The notes under the pieces are model-generated. The model ran no database searches and was not told where the DNA came from. It saw only the letters and a list, made by a program, of their open reading frames with translations. A stretch of 64,000 nt of DNA from Azospirillum brasilense (GTDB lineage Bacteria > Pseudomonadota > Alphaproteobacteria > Azospirillales > Azospirillaceae): NCBI RefSeq assembly GCF_022023855.1, contig NZ_CP059451.1:310001-374000 (forward strand), in the 5' to 3' direction. The translations under genes and the position numbers were made by a program. Below, in pieces: positions 42,263 to 51,758 of the stretch. Each line of letters starts with the position of its first letter. Positions within the stretch are counted from its first letter, which is position 1.

Positions 42263-43783
42263 TCAGGCTGGCTTCCAATTCCAGGGCAGCAGTTCGGGCA
42301 GGCGGTTCTGCGGCATGTCGGCGATGCGGGCCAACACGTCGGCGAGCCACGCCTGGGGATCGACATCGTTGAGCTTTGCGGTGGTGAGCAGGCCATACAT
42401 GATCGCCGCCCGCTGTCCGCCGCGATCGGAGCCGCAGAACAGCCACGCTTTCCGGCCCAAAGCGATCCCGCGCAGGCCGCGTTCGGCGGCGTTGTTCGTG
42501 AGACACAGCCGGTCATCGCCGAGGAAGCGGGTGAAGCCGTCCCAGCGGGTCAGCATGTAGTCCATCGCCTTGGCCACGGGGGCATGGCGGGAGAGCCGGA
42601 CCCGCTCCGTCCGCAACCAGTTCTCCAGCGCGGCTACCAGGGCGACGCCGTGCTCCTGGCGTGCCGCCAACCGCTCGGCCGCCGGCTTGCCGCTCAAGGC
42701 GCGCTCGAGATCGAAGAGGGCGTCGATGCGCCTCACGGCCTCCAGCGCCAGTGGTGAGATCGGCGGGGCGTCCTTGCCGCGCTTGGTGTTCGCGGCGATG
42801 TCTGCCAACTTGAAGAAGCCGCGCCGGGCATGCGCCCAGCACAGCACGTCGCCGATCGGCCCCGGCCGGCGGCCGGGTTCGTACAGCCGGTTGTAGCCGG
42901 CGAACGCATCGGCCTGCAGCCAGCCCGTGAAGCCGGCCAAGTGCCGTTCGCGGTGTTCGCCCTTGCGGTCGCGCGAATAGTGGAACAGCACCGCCGGTGG
43001 GGCTTGGCCGGCGAACGGCCGGTCGTCGCGCACATACACCCACAGCCGCCCGGTGTCGGTCTTGCCCTTGGCCAGCACGGGCACCGGCGTGTCATCGCCA
43101 TGCAGCCTCCCGGCCGCCATCACATGCGCCGCGATCAGGTCGTGCAGCGGCTCCAGCACCGCGGCGGCGGTGCCCACCTGGTCGGCCAGGGTGGACAGGC
43201 TGAGCGGCACGCCCTCCCGCGCGAAGCGCTCGGCCTGCCGGTTCAGCGGCTGATGCTGGCCGAACTTCTCGAACAGGATGGTGGCCAGCAGGTTCGGTCC
43301 CGCCCAGCCGCGCGGGGTGGCATGGAAGGGTGCCGGCGGCTGGCTGATCGTCTCGCCCAGCTTGCACAGCTTGTCCGAGCCGCAACACGGGCAACTCGCC
43401 GGGGCCGGCACAACGACGCGCTCGCGCGGCAGGTGGTCGGGAAAGGGCTGGCGCGATGGCCGTTTGCGGGCGAAGGCCGCCACCGCGGTGGTCTTGGCGG
43501 CGGCCTGCTCCGCCGCCAACTCGTCCTCGCTGGCCGTCGCTTCCAACTCTTCGAGCTGGAACTCCAACTGATCCAGCAGGCGTGCCTTGCGCTCGGAGCG
43601 TGTGCCGTAGAGCTCACGCCGGAGCTTCTCGATCTCCAGCTTCAGGCTGGCGATCAGCGCCTCGGTGTTCGACGCCACCGCCCTGGCCCGGGCCGCTTCG
43701 GCTTCTGCCGCGTCCGCCCGCGCCTCGGCCTGCGCCAACGCGGCGCGCAGGAGGGCGATGTTGTCGGGCAGGTTGGCGGTCAT
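42263..43783 (-). CDS. tnpC: IS66 transposase TnpC
   Basis: DDE transposase of 506 residues. N-terminal coiled coil rich in Ala/Glu, a CPCCG zinc-finger-like site (PASCPCCGSDKLCKLGE), then the DDE_Tnp_IS66 domain with HGDDTPVPVLAKGKTDTGRL, LCWAHARRGFF and CLTNNAAERGLRGIALGRKA. Full length and intact. It is the catalytic protein of the element. Confidence 0.95.
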   Translation of the reverse strand: MTANLPDNIALLRAALAQAEARADAAEAEAARARAVASNTEALIASLKLEIEKLRRELYGTRSERKARLLDQLEFQLEELEATASEDELAAEQAAAKTTAVAAFARKRPSRQPFPDHLPRERVVVPAPASCPCCGSDKLCKLGETISQPPAPFHATPRGWAGPNLLATILFEKFGQHQPLNRQAERFAREGVPLSLSTLADQVGTAAAVLEPLHDLIAAHVMAAGRLHGDDTPVPVLAKGKTDTGRLWVYVRDDRPFAGQAPPAVLFHYSRDRKGEHRERHLAGFTGWLQADAFAGYNRLYEPGRRPGPIGDVLCWAHARRGFFKLADIAANTKRGKDAPPISPLALEAVRRIDALFDLERALSGKPAAERLAARQEHGVALVAALENWLRTERVRLSRHAPVAKAMDYMLTRWDGFTRFLGDDRLCLTNNAAERGLRGIALGRKAWLFCGSDRGGQRAAIMYGLLTTAKLNDVDPQAWLADVLARIADMPQNRLPELLPWNWKPA

Positions 43784-43862
43784 GACACCAGTTTACCTGG
43801 GATCGCCCCGTCGAGCCGCCGCAATCCCCCCTGAACCGGCCCGTCGATTCACCGTGTCGCAG

Positions 43863-44210
43863 TCACCCCGCGGCCTCAGGGCGCCAAGTCTTCTGCGGGT
43901 TGCGCCAGTCGATGCCTTCGAGCAGATAGCCCATCTGCCCGACCGAGATCGACACCGCGCCGTCCACCGGCGTCGGCCAGATGAACCGCCCCCTCTCCAG
44001 CCTCTTCATGAACAGGCAACTGCCCTGGCCGTCATGCCAGATGATCTTGACCAGATCGCCGCGGCGCCCGCGGAAGAGGAAGAGATGGCCGCTGTGCGGG
44101 TCCTGGGCGAAGCGTTCCTGCACCAGCAGCGCCAAACTCGCCCAGCCCTTGCGCATGTCGGTGTGCCCGCTGGCCAGCCACACCCGCACGCCACTCGGCA
44201 CCGGGATCAT
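43863..44210 (-). CDS. tnpB: IS66 accessory protein TnpB
   Basis: Protein of 115 residues of the Orf2 family: VWLASGHTDMRKGWASLALL, SGHLFLFRGRRGDLVKIIWH and GYLLEGIDWRNPQ. Start ATG overlaps the tnpA stop by 4 bases. Required with TnpA for IS66 transposition. Confidence 0.95.
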   Translation of the reverse strand: MIPVPSGVRVWLASGHTDMRKGWASLALLVQERFAQDPHSGHLFLFRGRRGDLVKIIWHDGQGSCLFMKRLERGRFIWPTPVDGAVSISVGQMGYLLEGIDWRNPQKTWRPEAAG

Positions 44211-44617
44211 GCCAGGGCACCGACAACGGCCGCCGCCAGGGCCGGATCGACTGGCCCTTCCAGACGCAGGCGTGCCCCGCTGGGCAGGATGACCTCGAGA
44301 ACCGCCGGGCTTATCGCAGGCCTTGCCGGTGGCGGCAACGGTCCAGGGGGCTCCCCGGCCGTCGGTTCGGTTTCAGTCGGCTCCGGCGTGATGGTCACCG
44401 CGACGAAACTGGACGGTTCGGCCACGGCGGTCCCGCTGGACTGCATCAGCCCTCGCCAACGGTAAAGCAGGCTTTCGTGCACGCCCAGCCGGCGGGCCGC
44501 TTCCGTCACCACCACACCGGGGCGGAACGCCTCCTCGACCATCCGCATCTTCTCCGCCGGCGTGTAATTCCGCCGCCGTTCCGTCCCCGTCAGAACCTCG
44601 ACCCGTTGATAAGCCAT
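44207..44617 (-). CDS. tnpA: IS66 accessory protein TnpA
   Basis: Protein of 136 residues with an N-terminal helix-turn-helix (RRRNYTPAEKMRMVEEAF, VTEAARRLGVHESLLYRWR), characteristic of IS66 Orf1. ATG 44617 chosen over an upstream in-frame ATG. Translationally coupled to tnpB. Confidence 0.93.
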   Translation of the reverse strand: MAYQRVEVLTGTERRRNYTPAEKMRMVEEAFRPGVVVTEAARRLGVHESLLYRWRGLMQSSGTAVAEPSSFVAVTITPEPTETEPTAGEPPGPLPPPARPAISPAVLEVILPSGARLRLEGPVDPALAAAVVGALA

Positions 44618-44714
44618 GACGTTTGCAACTCGTTTGCGTCCGCGCGATGACGCGCCACGCAAAACTCAGACGCCAGACCCTACTTTGCCAAGGCGGCGCT
44701 CACCGGAGGCGTAC

Positions 44715-45285
44715 GAACAAAGATCATCTGCGGCAGGAACAGCAGCGTGCTCGCCAACGCGAACTCCGGCCGCAGATAAGCCATGTAGCCGAGCACGCCG
44801 ACCAGGATCCCACTTTGCAACAGGGGTTCCGACAGGCTGATGCCGACGAAACTCCCGACCGGGTCCGCCCCCGACAGGACCAGTGCGATCGCCACACCGC
44901 CTTGTTCATGCGAAGCGCTCGACTGTGAGGCATGGCCGCACAAGCCGAGAATTGTCATGCGCAGGTGCCTCACCGCCGTTTCGCTGACCCAGCCACGGTA
45001 GAGGTTCAGGATGAACTTGAGCACGCCTTCAAGAATGGCGATGCCGAGATAGACGACGGACAGCCCCACGATCGCCGAAAGCGATCCGGACGAAATGGCA
45101 TCGTTGATGATGCGCCTCTGGATTTCAAGGGGCCACACGCTCAAAAGGAAGACCATGGCGGACAGGACCGACAGCCCGACTTGGTGTTTCCCGCTGTGGC
45201 GCCACACATAGCTGGCGATCGATGGCGGCAACGGCTCGGGCCGGCCTCCCCGCACCGCGGCTTCGTGCTGCACCGCGTGAATCAT
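44715..45285 (-). pseudogene. ABC-type membrane domain gene, 5' part, interrupted by IS66
   Basis: Starts MIHAVQHEAAVRGG at 45285, 8 bases after the stop of the P-type ATPase gene, indicating translational coupling. Helical segments: VGLSVLSAMVFLLSVWPLEI, AIVGLSVVYLGIAILEGVLK, ILVGVLGYMAYLRPEFALAS. Native reading continues LFLPQMIF into VPLIQRA at 42238. With the insertion it runs into IS66 and stops at 44680. Original product about 338 residues without an ATPase domain. A partner ATPase is not obvious nearby. Confidence 0.83.
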
Positions 45286-45292
45286 CGTATCG

Positions 45293-47911
45293 TCAGGCTT
45301 CGTGCGCTCGGTGCTCGGACCGCCGGCTGGACGGTCCGTGCGGGAACTGGCCCGCTGCCATCGCCCCTCGTCGCGCCTGTCGTCCATACCAGCGATAAAA
45401 CAAGCGCTTGATGCTCTCGGCCAAAATCAGGTAGGCCGCGACGGTCCCCGCCAGGAAGATGAAGTAACCCAATGGCAGGCTTACGAAGCCGAACAGCGGG
45501 CCGAGCGGGCTCAGCGGGATGAGTGCCGCAAGCAGGACCATCCCCACCGACAAGGCCGCCAGAAGTGGATGCGGCCGACTGACCAGCGGCGACCGCCGCG
45601 TCCGGATGACGAAGATGATCAGCGCCTGGGTCGCCAGGGATTCCACGAACCAGCCGGTCTGGAAAAGCGCCTCCCCGGCACCGAATATGGTCAGCAGGGC
45701 GTAGAAGGTCAGGAAATCGAACAGGGAACTGACCGGCCCCAGGATGAGCATGAAGCGGCGGATCAGATCCATGTTCCAGCGGACCGGGCGGACGATGGTT
45801 TCCGGATCGACGCGGTCGAAGGGGATGCCGATCTCCGACGCGTCGTAGAGCAGGTTGTTCAGCAGCACCTGGATCGGAAGCATCGGCAGGAAGGGCAGGA
45901 CCAACGCGGCGCCCGCCATGCTCAGCATGTTGCCGAAATTCGAACTGCTTCCCATCAGGATGTATTTGGTGACGTTCTCGACCGTACGGCGGCCTTCCAG
46001 CACGCCGCCGTGAATCACCGACAGGTCGTGTTCCAGCAGGATCAGGCTCGCCGCGTCCTTGGCCACATCGGCGGCGCCGTCGACCGAGATGCCGACATCG
46101 GCCGCGTGCAGCGCCGCCGCGTCGTTGATGCCGTCGCCGAGAAAGCCCACCGCGTGCCCGCGTTGCTTCAGCGCCAGCAGCACGCGCTGCTTCTGCGGCG
46201 GCGACAGCCGGCAGAACACGTTCACTTTGGCGAGCCGCAAGCGGAGCGCCTCCTCGCTCATGGCGCGCAGCTCGTCGCCGGTGATCAGACCGGTCACGGG
46301 AATGCCCAGATCGCGGCAGACGTGCCGGGTCACGCGGTCGTTGTCACCGGTCAGGATCTTCACGGCGACCCCGGCCTTCGACAAGGCGTGCACGGCCGCC
46401 GCCGCGTCGGCCTTGGGCGGGTCGAGGAAGGCGGCGAAGCCAGCGAACACCAGTTCGGTCTCGTCCGTGACCCGCGCTTCCCGCTGGTCCGGCCCGACCA
46501 CGCGCGAGGCGATGCCGAGCACCCGGAACCCGTCGTCGCTCAACTGTTCGAACAGGCGCTGGACGCGCGCCCTGGCCTCGGTGTCGAAGGCGCTCGGCCG
46601 CCCAGGCCCCGGCTCGTATTGGGTGGACAGGCGCAAGACATCCTCCGGCGCACCCTTGACGATCAGCAGGTGCTGTCCGCCGCGCTCCAGAAGGACGGAG
46701 ACGCGCCGACGCTCGAAGTCGAAGGGCACCTCGTCGAGCTTGAGCCAATCGACGGCATCCGGCTGGCCATGCTCCAGGATGGCGTCGTCGAGCGGGCTGC
46801 GGATGCCGCTTTCGAAGCGGCTGTTGAGCCAGGCCAGCCGGAACACCCCGTCGTTGTCTTCTCCTTGAGCGTCGATGTGCCGGACCAGACGGATGCGCGC
46901 CTCGGTCAGGGTACCGGTCTTGTCCGTGCACAGGACATCCATGGCTCCCAGATTGTGCAGCGCCGTCAGCCGCTTGACGATCACCTTGCGTTCGGCGAGA
47001 CGCAGGGCGCCGCGGGCCAGCGTCACCGTCAAGACCATCGGCAGCAATTCCGGCGTCAGCCCGACCGCCAGCGCGACCGCGAACATCAGCGATTCCAGCC
47101 AGGGCCTGTGGAACAGCACGTTCGCCAGCAGCACGAACAGCACCAGGAACACGGTCACACGCAGGATCAGCAGACCGAAATGGCGCACGCCGATCTCGAA
47201 ATCGGTGGGCGGCGGCGGCGCCCTCAGGCTGTGCGCCATCGCGCCGAGCAGGGTGGCGCGTCCGGTCCGCAGGATCACCGCCCGTCCCGTGCCGCTGATG
47301 ACCGACGTGCCCATGAACAGCATATTGGTCGCCTCGCTGGGATCGGCGGCGTGCGGCAGGTTGGCCGCGTGCTTTTCGGTCGGATAGGGCTCGCCCGTCA
47401 GCAGCGCCTGGTTTACGAAGAGGTCGCGCGCCTCGATCAGCCGGGCATCCGCCGGCACGAGGTCGCCCGCGACCAGTTGCACGACGTCGCCCGGCACCAG
47501 CCGCTCGACCGGCAACTCGCGTTCCTGGCCATCGCGGAGGACTCTGGCCCGCAGCGCGACCGAGCGGCGCAGGTCCTCGATGGCGTTGTTGGCGCGGACC
47601 TCCTGGACGAAGTCGAGAACGACGCTGACGAACACGATGATCACGACGATGGCGAAGCTGTAGAAGTCGCCGGCCATGGCCGAGAAGCCGCTGGCCAGAA
47701 GCAGGATGATCAGAAGAGGGTTGTGCAGGCGGTCGAGAAATTGGAGCCACAAGGGTCTCCGCCGCACCGCCGAAAGATCATTGGAGCCGCAGCGGGTCAA
47801 CCGCGCGTCCGCTTCGGCGCCGCTCAGCCCGCCCGCCGTGCTTCCGATCCCGGCGAGGAGGGAGTCCAGCGGCTGGCTGGCCGGGGCGACGCTGTCGGGA
47901 TCGATTTCCAT
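45293..47911 (-). CDS. mgtA: P-type ATPase, Mg2+-importing type (MgtA/MgtB-like)
   Basis: Inner-membrane cation pump of 872 residues. Actuator loop LLTGEPYPTEK, the M4 motif LTPELLPMVLTVTLARGA of the P3B subfamily, phosphorylated Asp330 in CTDKTGTLTEA, nucleotide-binding KGAPEDVL, and hinge GDGINDAAALHAADVGIS. About ten membrane helices. ATG 47911 follows AAGGAGACGGGCGGC. It normally imports Mg2+. Upstream 44 bases is a MacB-type permease, downstream the disrupted ABC membrane gene, all on one strand. Regulation by Mg or FNR cannot be judged. Confidence 0.92.
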   Translation of the reverse strand: MEIDPDSVAPASQPLDSLLAGIGSTAGGLSGAEADARLTRCGSNDLSAVRRRPLWLQFLDRLHNPLLIILLLASGFSAMAGDFYSFAIVVIIVFVSVVLDFVQEVRANNAIEDLRRSVALRARVLRDGQERELPVERLVPGDVVQLVAGDLVPADARLIEARDLFVNQALLTGEPYPTEKHAANLPHAADPSEATNMLFMGTSVISGTGRAVILRTGRATLLGAMAHSLRAPPPPTDFEIGVRHFGLLILRVTVFLVLFVLLANVLFHRPWLESLMFAVALAVGLTPELLPMVLTVTLARGALRLAERKVIVKRLTALHNLGAMDVLCTDKTGTLTEARIRLVRHIDAQGEDNDGVFRLAWLNSRFESGIRSPLDDAILEHGQPDAVDWLKLDEVPFDFERRRVSVLLERGGQHLLIVKGAPEDVLRLSTQYEPGPGRPSAFDTEARARVQRLFEQLSDDGFRVLGIASRVVGPDQREARVTDETELVFAGFAAFLDPPKADAAAAVHALSKAGVAVKILTGDNDRVTRHVCRDLGIPVTGLITGDELRAMSEEALRLRLAKVNVFCRLSPPQKQRVLLALKQRGHAVGFLGDGINDAAALHAADVGISVDGAADVAKDAASLILLEHDLSVIHGGVLEGRRTVENVTKYILMGSSSNFGNMLSMAGAALVLPFLPMLPIQVLLNNLLYDASEIGIPFDRVDPETIVRPVRWNMDLIRRFMLILGPVSSLFDFLTFYALLTIFGAGEALFQTGWFVESLATQALIIFVIRTRRSPLVSRPHPLLAALSVGMVLLAALIPLSPLGPLFGFVSLPLGYFIFLAGTVAAYLILAESIKRLFYRWYGRQARRGAMAAGQFPHGPSSRRSEHRAHEA

Positions 47912-47955
47912 GCCGCCCGTCTCCTTGCACGCTGCGTCCCGCTGCCTCGCCCCGT

Positions 47956-49188
47956 TCACTCGTAGCGCAGAGCTTCGATCGGCTGGAGGCGGGAAGCCTT
48001 GCGGGCCGGGTAGAAGCCGAAGAAGACACCGACCGCCGCAGCGAAGCCAACGGCCAGAAGGATGGCCGACAGGCTGAGTTCCGTCTGCCAGTGCGCCCAA
48101 TGGCCGATGGTGAAGGAGGCCGCCGCGCCGGCGGCGATTCCGACCAGCCCGCCGGTCAGGGACAAGGTCAGCGCCTCGATCAGGAACTGGCTCAGGATGT
48201 CGCGGCTTCGCGCCCCGACGGCGAGGCGCAAGCCGATCTCCCGCGTGCGCTCCGTGACGCTGACCAGCATGATGTTCATGATGCCGATCCCGCCCACCAC
48301 CAGCGACACCGAGGCCACCGCCGCCAGCAGCAGGGTCAGCACGCGCGACGACGCCTCCTGTGCCTGGGCGATTTCCGACAGGTTGCGGAGCCAGAAATCG
48401 TCGTCCTGCGCCGGCTGGAGATGGTGGCGCTGCCTCAGCAGGCCGTGGATCTGCACCTCGGCGGCGTGCATGTCGGCACCGTCGCGCATCTTGATGAGGA
48501 TGGCGCCCACCGCCCGCCGGTTCACCTCGCTGGCTCCCAGAACGCGGTTGCGCGCGGTGCTCAGCGGCATGACGATGGTGTCGTCCTGGTCCTGCCCCTG
48601 CATGCTCTGCCCCTTGCGGTCCAGAACGCCGACCACAGTGAAGGGCACCTTCTTGATGCGGATCATCTGACCGACGGGGTCGGCATTGCCGAACAGCGTG
48701 GTGGCCACCGTCTGGCCGAGCAGCGCCACTTTGGCGGCCCGGTCCAGATCGGCCTGCTCGAAGGGCCGGCCCTGGACGACGCCCCAGCCCCGCGCCGTCA
48801 GAAAGTCCGGGGTGGAGCCGACGATCACGGTCGACCAGTTCAGGTTGCCGTAGATGACCTGCGCGCTGCCGCGGACTCCCGGTGCGGCCATCAGGATTTC
48901 GGGAATGTCCCGTTCCAGAGCCTGCGCATCATCCTCGCTCAGCGTCATCTCGGTGCCGAAGCCGAGACGCACGCCGCCCGAGGTGATGGCGCCGGACACC
49001 ACCACGATCAGGTTGGAGCCGAGGCTGTTGATCTGTTCGGCGATGCGGGCTTCCGCCCCGGCGCCGACCGCGATCATGGTGATCACCGATCCCACCCCGA
49101 TGATGATTCCGAGCATCGTCAGTACGCTGCGCATCAGGTTGAGGCGCAGCGCGGCAAGCGCGATACGGATCGACGACAGGAGGTTCAT
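47956..49188 (-). CDS. macB: MacB-type ABC permease (FtsX/MacB_PCD)
   Basis: Permease of 410 residues. N-terminal MNLLSSIRIALAALRLNLMRSVLTMLGIIIGVGSVI transmembrane helix, a periplasmic MacB_PCD domain, and three C-terminal helices of the FtsX domain (GGIGIMNIMLVSVTERTREIGLRLAVGAR), ending PARKASRLQPIEALRYE. Its start overlaps the ATPase gene by 4 bases (ATGA). Unlike E. coli MacB, the ATPase is a separate protein, as in many tripartite MacAB homologues. Exports peptides, antibiotics or siderophore-like molecules with the adaptor. Confidence 0.93.
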   Translation of the reverse strand: MNLLSSIRIALAALRLNLMRSVLTMLGIIIGVGSVITMIAVGAGAEARIAEQINSLGSNLIVVVSGAITSGGVRLGFGTEMTLSEDDAQALERDIPEILMAAPGVRGSAQVIYGNLNWSTVIVGSTPDFLTARGWGVVQGRPFEQADLDRAAKVALLGQTVATTLFGNADPVGQMIRIKKVPFTVVGVLDRKGQSMQGQDQDDTIVMPLSTARNRVLGASEVNRRAVGAILIKMRDGADMHAAEVQIHGLLRQRHHLQPAQDDDFWLRNLSEIAQAQEASSRVLTLLLAAVASVSLVVGGIGIMNIMLVSVTERTREIGLRLAVGARSRDILSQFLIEALTLSLTGGLVGIAAGAAASFTIGHWAHWQTELSLSAILLAVGFAAAVGVFFGFYPARKASRLQPIEALRYE

Positions 49189-49967
49189 GCCGCTGCCTCC
49201 GCCGGGCGCCAGCCGGCCAGCACCTCGGAGGCCACGCGGGGCGCCGCCACCGGCCGATCGTCCATCAGGCGGCCGTCGCGAAAGCGCAGCGTGCGCCGGG
49301 CGAAGGCGGCGATATCCGGTTCGTGCGTCACCAGAATAACCGTGATGCCGCGCGCGTTGAAGGTCTGGAACAGCGCCATGACCTCGACGCTGGTGCGCGA
49401 GTCGAGCGCGCCGGTCGGCTCGTCGGCGAGGATCAGCAGCGGGTCGTTGACCAGCGCGCGCGCAATGGCGACACGCTGCTGCTGGCCGCCCGACAGTTGC
49501 GAGGGATGATGCCATGCCCGCTCGGCGAGACCGACCTCGGCCAGCCGGACCAAGGCACGACGGCGCCGTTCGGGTGCTGAGACTCCGGCGTACACGAGCG
49601 GCAGCTCGACATTCTCGACCGACGGCGTGCGCGGCAACAAATTGAAGCCCTGGAATACGAAACCGACCAAGCGATTGCGCACCACCGCCAGCTCATCGGG
49701 AGCAAGATGCGAGACGTCACGGCCGTCGAGGCGGTAGAGGCCACCGCTGGGGCTGTCGAGGCAGCCGAGCAGATTCATGAAGGTGGACTTGCCCGAACCG
49801 GATGGCCCCATGACGGCGACGAATTCGCCAGGGGCGATGCGAACCGACACGTCGTCGAGCGCACGCAACGGTACGTTGCCCAGCCGGTAATCCTTGCACA
49901 GATGCTCGGTCTCGATCAGCCAGTCTCCCATGGCTGGGCTCCCCGCTGTCTGAAGCGTCGGCGTCAC
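49185..49967 (-). CDS. ABC transporter ATPase (MacB/LolD-type)
   Basis: ATP-binding subunit of 260 residues. Walker A GPSGSGKSTFMNLLG, Q-loop FVFQGFNLLPR, signature LSGGQQQRVAIARALVNDP, Walker B LLILADEPTGALD and H-loop VTHEPDI. GTG 49967 overlaps the adaptor stop by 4 bases (GTGA); an ATG at 49931 is an alternative. Energises the adjacent permease. Confidence 0.95.
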   Translation of the reverse strand: MTPTLQTAGSPAMGDWLIETEHLCKDYRLGNVPLRALDDVSVRIAPGEFVAVMGPSGSGKSTFMNLLGCLDSPSGGLYRLDGRDVSHLAPDELAVVRNRLVGFVFQGFNLLPRTPSVENVELPLVYAGVSAPERRRRALVRLAEVGLAERAWHHPSQLSGGQQQRVAIARALVNDPLLILADEPTGALDSRTSVEVMALFQTFNARGITVILVTHEPDIAAFARRTLRFRDGRLMDDRPVAAPRVASEVLAGWRPAEAAA

Positions 49968-51403
49968 ATACGCGGTCCGGCGCCAATGGATGGAACGGCA
50001 CCCGAAGCCGTGGACGGCGCCGTTTCGCCGAGCACGACACGGTCTCCGACTTCCAGCTTTCCTTCGACGACCTCCACCATGCTGCCGTCGGAAACACCAA
50101 GCCGGAGAGGGCGGCGCTCCGGCTGCCCGGTGGCGTTCAGCACCCAGACCGCGCCCGTCTGCTGGGATGGCGGGCTGCTCGACGGGGCGGCCTTGGCCGG
50201 GTGATAGCGCAAGGCGGCGCTGGGAACCAGCAGCGCGTCGTCGCGGTGGTCGGTGACGATGCGGACGTTGGCGGTCAGACCGGGAAGGAGTGCGAGGTCG
50301 GGATTGGGCGCCGAGATGACCACGTCGTAGGTGACGACGTTCTGCACGACCTGTGGCGCCTTGCGGATCTGAATCACCGCTCCGGTGAAGCGGTGGCCGG
50401 GGTAAGCGTCCACGGTGAAGTGCACGTCCTGGCCCACCCGGACGGTCCCGACATCCGCCTCGTCCACGGAAGCGTCCACCTGCATGGCCGTCAGATCCTG
50501 GGCGATGGTGAACAGCACCGGGGCCTGCAAACTGGCCGCCACCGTCTGGCCGCGGTCGACGTTGCGCTGGATGACGGTGCCGTCCACCGGGGCGACGATG
50601 CGCGTGTGCTCCAGATTGATGCGCGCTCCCTGATACGCCGCCTGTTTCTGCTGCACCAACGCCGTCGCGCTCGCCACGTTGGCTTGGGCGAGGGTAAGCT
50701 GGGCCTCGCTGGAGCGGACGGTTGCCTGCTGGCTGATCTCCTGCGCGGTCAGAGCCTCGACCTCCGCCTGGGCGGCGTCGTTGGCGGATTTCGCACTGTC
50801 GCGGCCCGAGGCGGAGGCATTTCCGCGGTCGAAGAGCCGTTGCGTGCGTTCATAATTGCTCCTGGCGTTGAACAGGAGCGCTTGGGCCTTGCGCAGCTGA
50901 GCCTGTACGTTGGTCAGGGTGGCGCGCGCGGCCTCCAGGTCGGCGTTGGCGCGTATGACCGTGGCGCGCTGGGTCTCGATGCCCGCCTGGGCAACGGCGA
51001 GGTCGCCGGCCGCCTGCGCCACCTGTGTCTCGAACAGCGCAGGATCGATGCGGGCGACGAGCTGACCGGTCTTCACCTCGGTGTTGAAGTCGGCGAGCAA
51101 TTCGCTGATCTGTCCCGACACCTGCGACCCCACCTGCACGGTGACGACCGGGTTGACGGTGCCCGACGCGGTGGTCGACGCGGTAACCGCCCCACGGGCC
51201 ACCGGGCCGGTGCGGTAAGCGGGCGCGGCGTTGCGGGTGCCCACAGCGTGAGAAAGCAGCATTGCGGCGGCCGTCAGCGCGAGCACGAGCCCGAACAGCC
51301 AGCCGGGATGTCGGGCGACACGGCGTTCCGCTGGGATCTTTGATCGTCCAGGGCTCGGACCGTGTTCGGTCAGCGGCCCGTGCTCGGTCAGCGGCAGCGT
51401 CAT
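49964..51403 (-). CDS. macA: MacA-like periplasmic adaptor (HlyD family)
   Basis: Membrane-fusion protein of 479 residues. A TM helix (HPGWLFGLVLALTAAAMLLS), the lipoyl half TTASGTVNPVVTVQVGSQVSG, long coiled-coil arms (QVAQAAGDLAVAQAGIETQR), and IVAPVDGTVIQRNVDRGQTV followed by a beta-barrel. The N-terminus has a short tandem LTEHGPLTEHGP. ATG 51403 was chosen over an upstream extension. First gene of the minus-strand adaptor-ATPase-permease-P-ATPase unit. An FNR-like dyad sits 78 bases upstream. Confidence 0.93.
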   Translation of the reverse strand: MTLPLTEHGPLTEHGPSPGRSKIPAERRVARHPGWLFGLVLALTAAAMLLSHAVGTRNAAPAYRTGPVARGAVTASTTASGTVNPVVTVQVGSQVSGQISELLADFNTEVKTGQLVARIDPALFETQVAQAAGDLAVAQAGIETQRATVIRANADLEAARATLTNVQAQLRKAQALLFNARSNYERTQRLFDRGNASASGRDSAKSANDAAQAEVEALTAQEISQQATVRSSEAQLTLAQANVASATALVQQKQAAYQGARINLEHTRIVAPVDGTVIQRNVDRGQTVAASLQAPVLFTIAQDLTAMQVDASVDEADVGTVRVGQDVHFTVDAYPGHRFTGAVIQIRKAPQVVQNVVTYDVVISAPNPDLALLPGLTANVRIVTDHRDDALLVPSAALRYHPAKAAPSSSPPSQQTGAVWVLNATGQPERRPLRLGVSDGSMVEVVEGKLEVGDRVVLGETAPSTASGAVPSIGAGPRM

Positions 51404-51480
51404 CGGCTGGCTCCGGAAGGACTGGGTCCACGCTCCGCACCATGGACTCCCGCAGCCTATCCAAGGGATGCCCCGGGACA

Positions 51481-51494
51481 TTAACGTGCATCAA
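51481..51494. promoter_or_regulatory. FNR-like dyad upstream of the macA-type gene
   Basis: TTAACGTGCATCAA; on the minus strand TTGATGCACGTTAA, close to TTGAT-N4-ATCAA. 78 bases before the adaptor start. A TTAACCC half-site follows at 51516-51522. Confidence 0.4.
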
Positions 51495-51608
51495 GATCAG
51501 CGCTCACGGATGGAGTTAACCCGCAAAAGGCGGCGCCCACAGGGACGCTTCGACCGAAAGAGGTCGGGCTCCGCCCGATCTCCGCGTCTTTACGATACGC
51601 CGCCTTTA

Positions 51609-51618
51609 CCTGGGTTAA
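51609..51618. promoter_or_regulatory. GGTTAA-type repeat element, site 1
   Basis: CCTGGGTTAA, part of TTACCTGGGTTAATG, found 140 bases upstream of the lipoprotein gene and between it and the divergent efflux genes. The same 10-mer is at 58831-58840 and a variant at 61157-61169. Possible operator. Confidence 0.4.
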
Positions 51619-51758
51619 TGCCTCGACGCCGCCTTCACCCATGCTTGACGCTCGATACGCCGGGCAAGCGGGTGATTGGGCGGGGCAGACCTCCTGCAGC
51701 GGAGATCCCCCGCTCCGGCCGGTCGCCTTGTTTCTCGGATCCAAGACAGGAGATTGAT

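Larger units (their letters stand above)
42239..44714. mobile_element. Complete IS66-family insertion sequence with 8-bp target duplication
   Basis: Terminal inverted repeats: left GTAAGCATCCGGTGAGTGCC, right (inverted) GTACGCCTCCGGTGAGCGCC. Flanked by GAACAAAG at 42231-42238 and 44715-44722, the 8-base duplication expected of IS66. Length 2476 bases with tnpA, tnpB and tnpC intact and in the usual order, so it looks recent and probably active. It splits an ABC membrane-domain gene. Confidence 0.97.

Noticed and set aside
41785..45285. Two separate ABC genes either side of the IS
   Set aside because: The pieces join in frame across a single copy of the 8-base duplication, so they are halves of one gene.
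45302..47965. Forward 887-codon frame opposite the P-type ATPase
   Set aside because: Antisense to mgtA, which contains all P-type motifs; no domain of its own.
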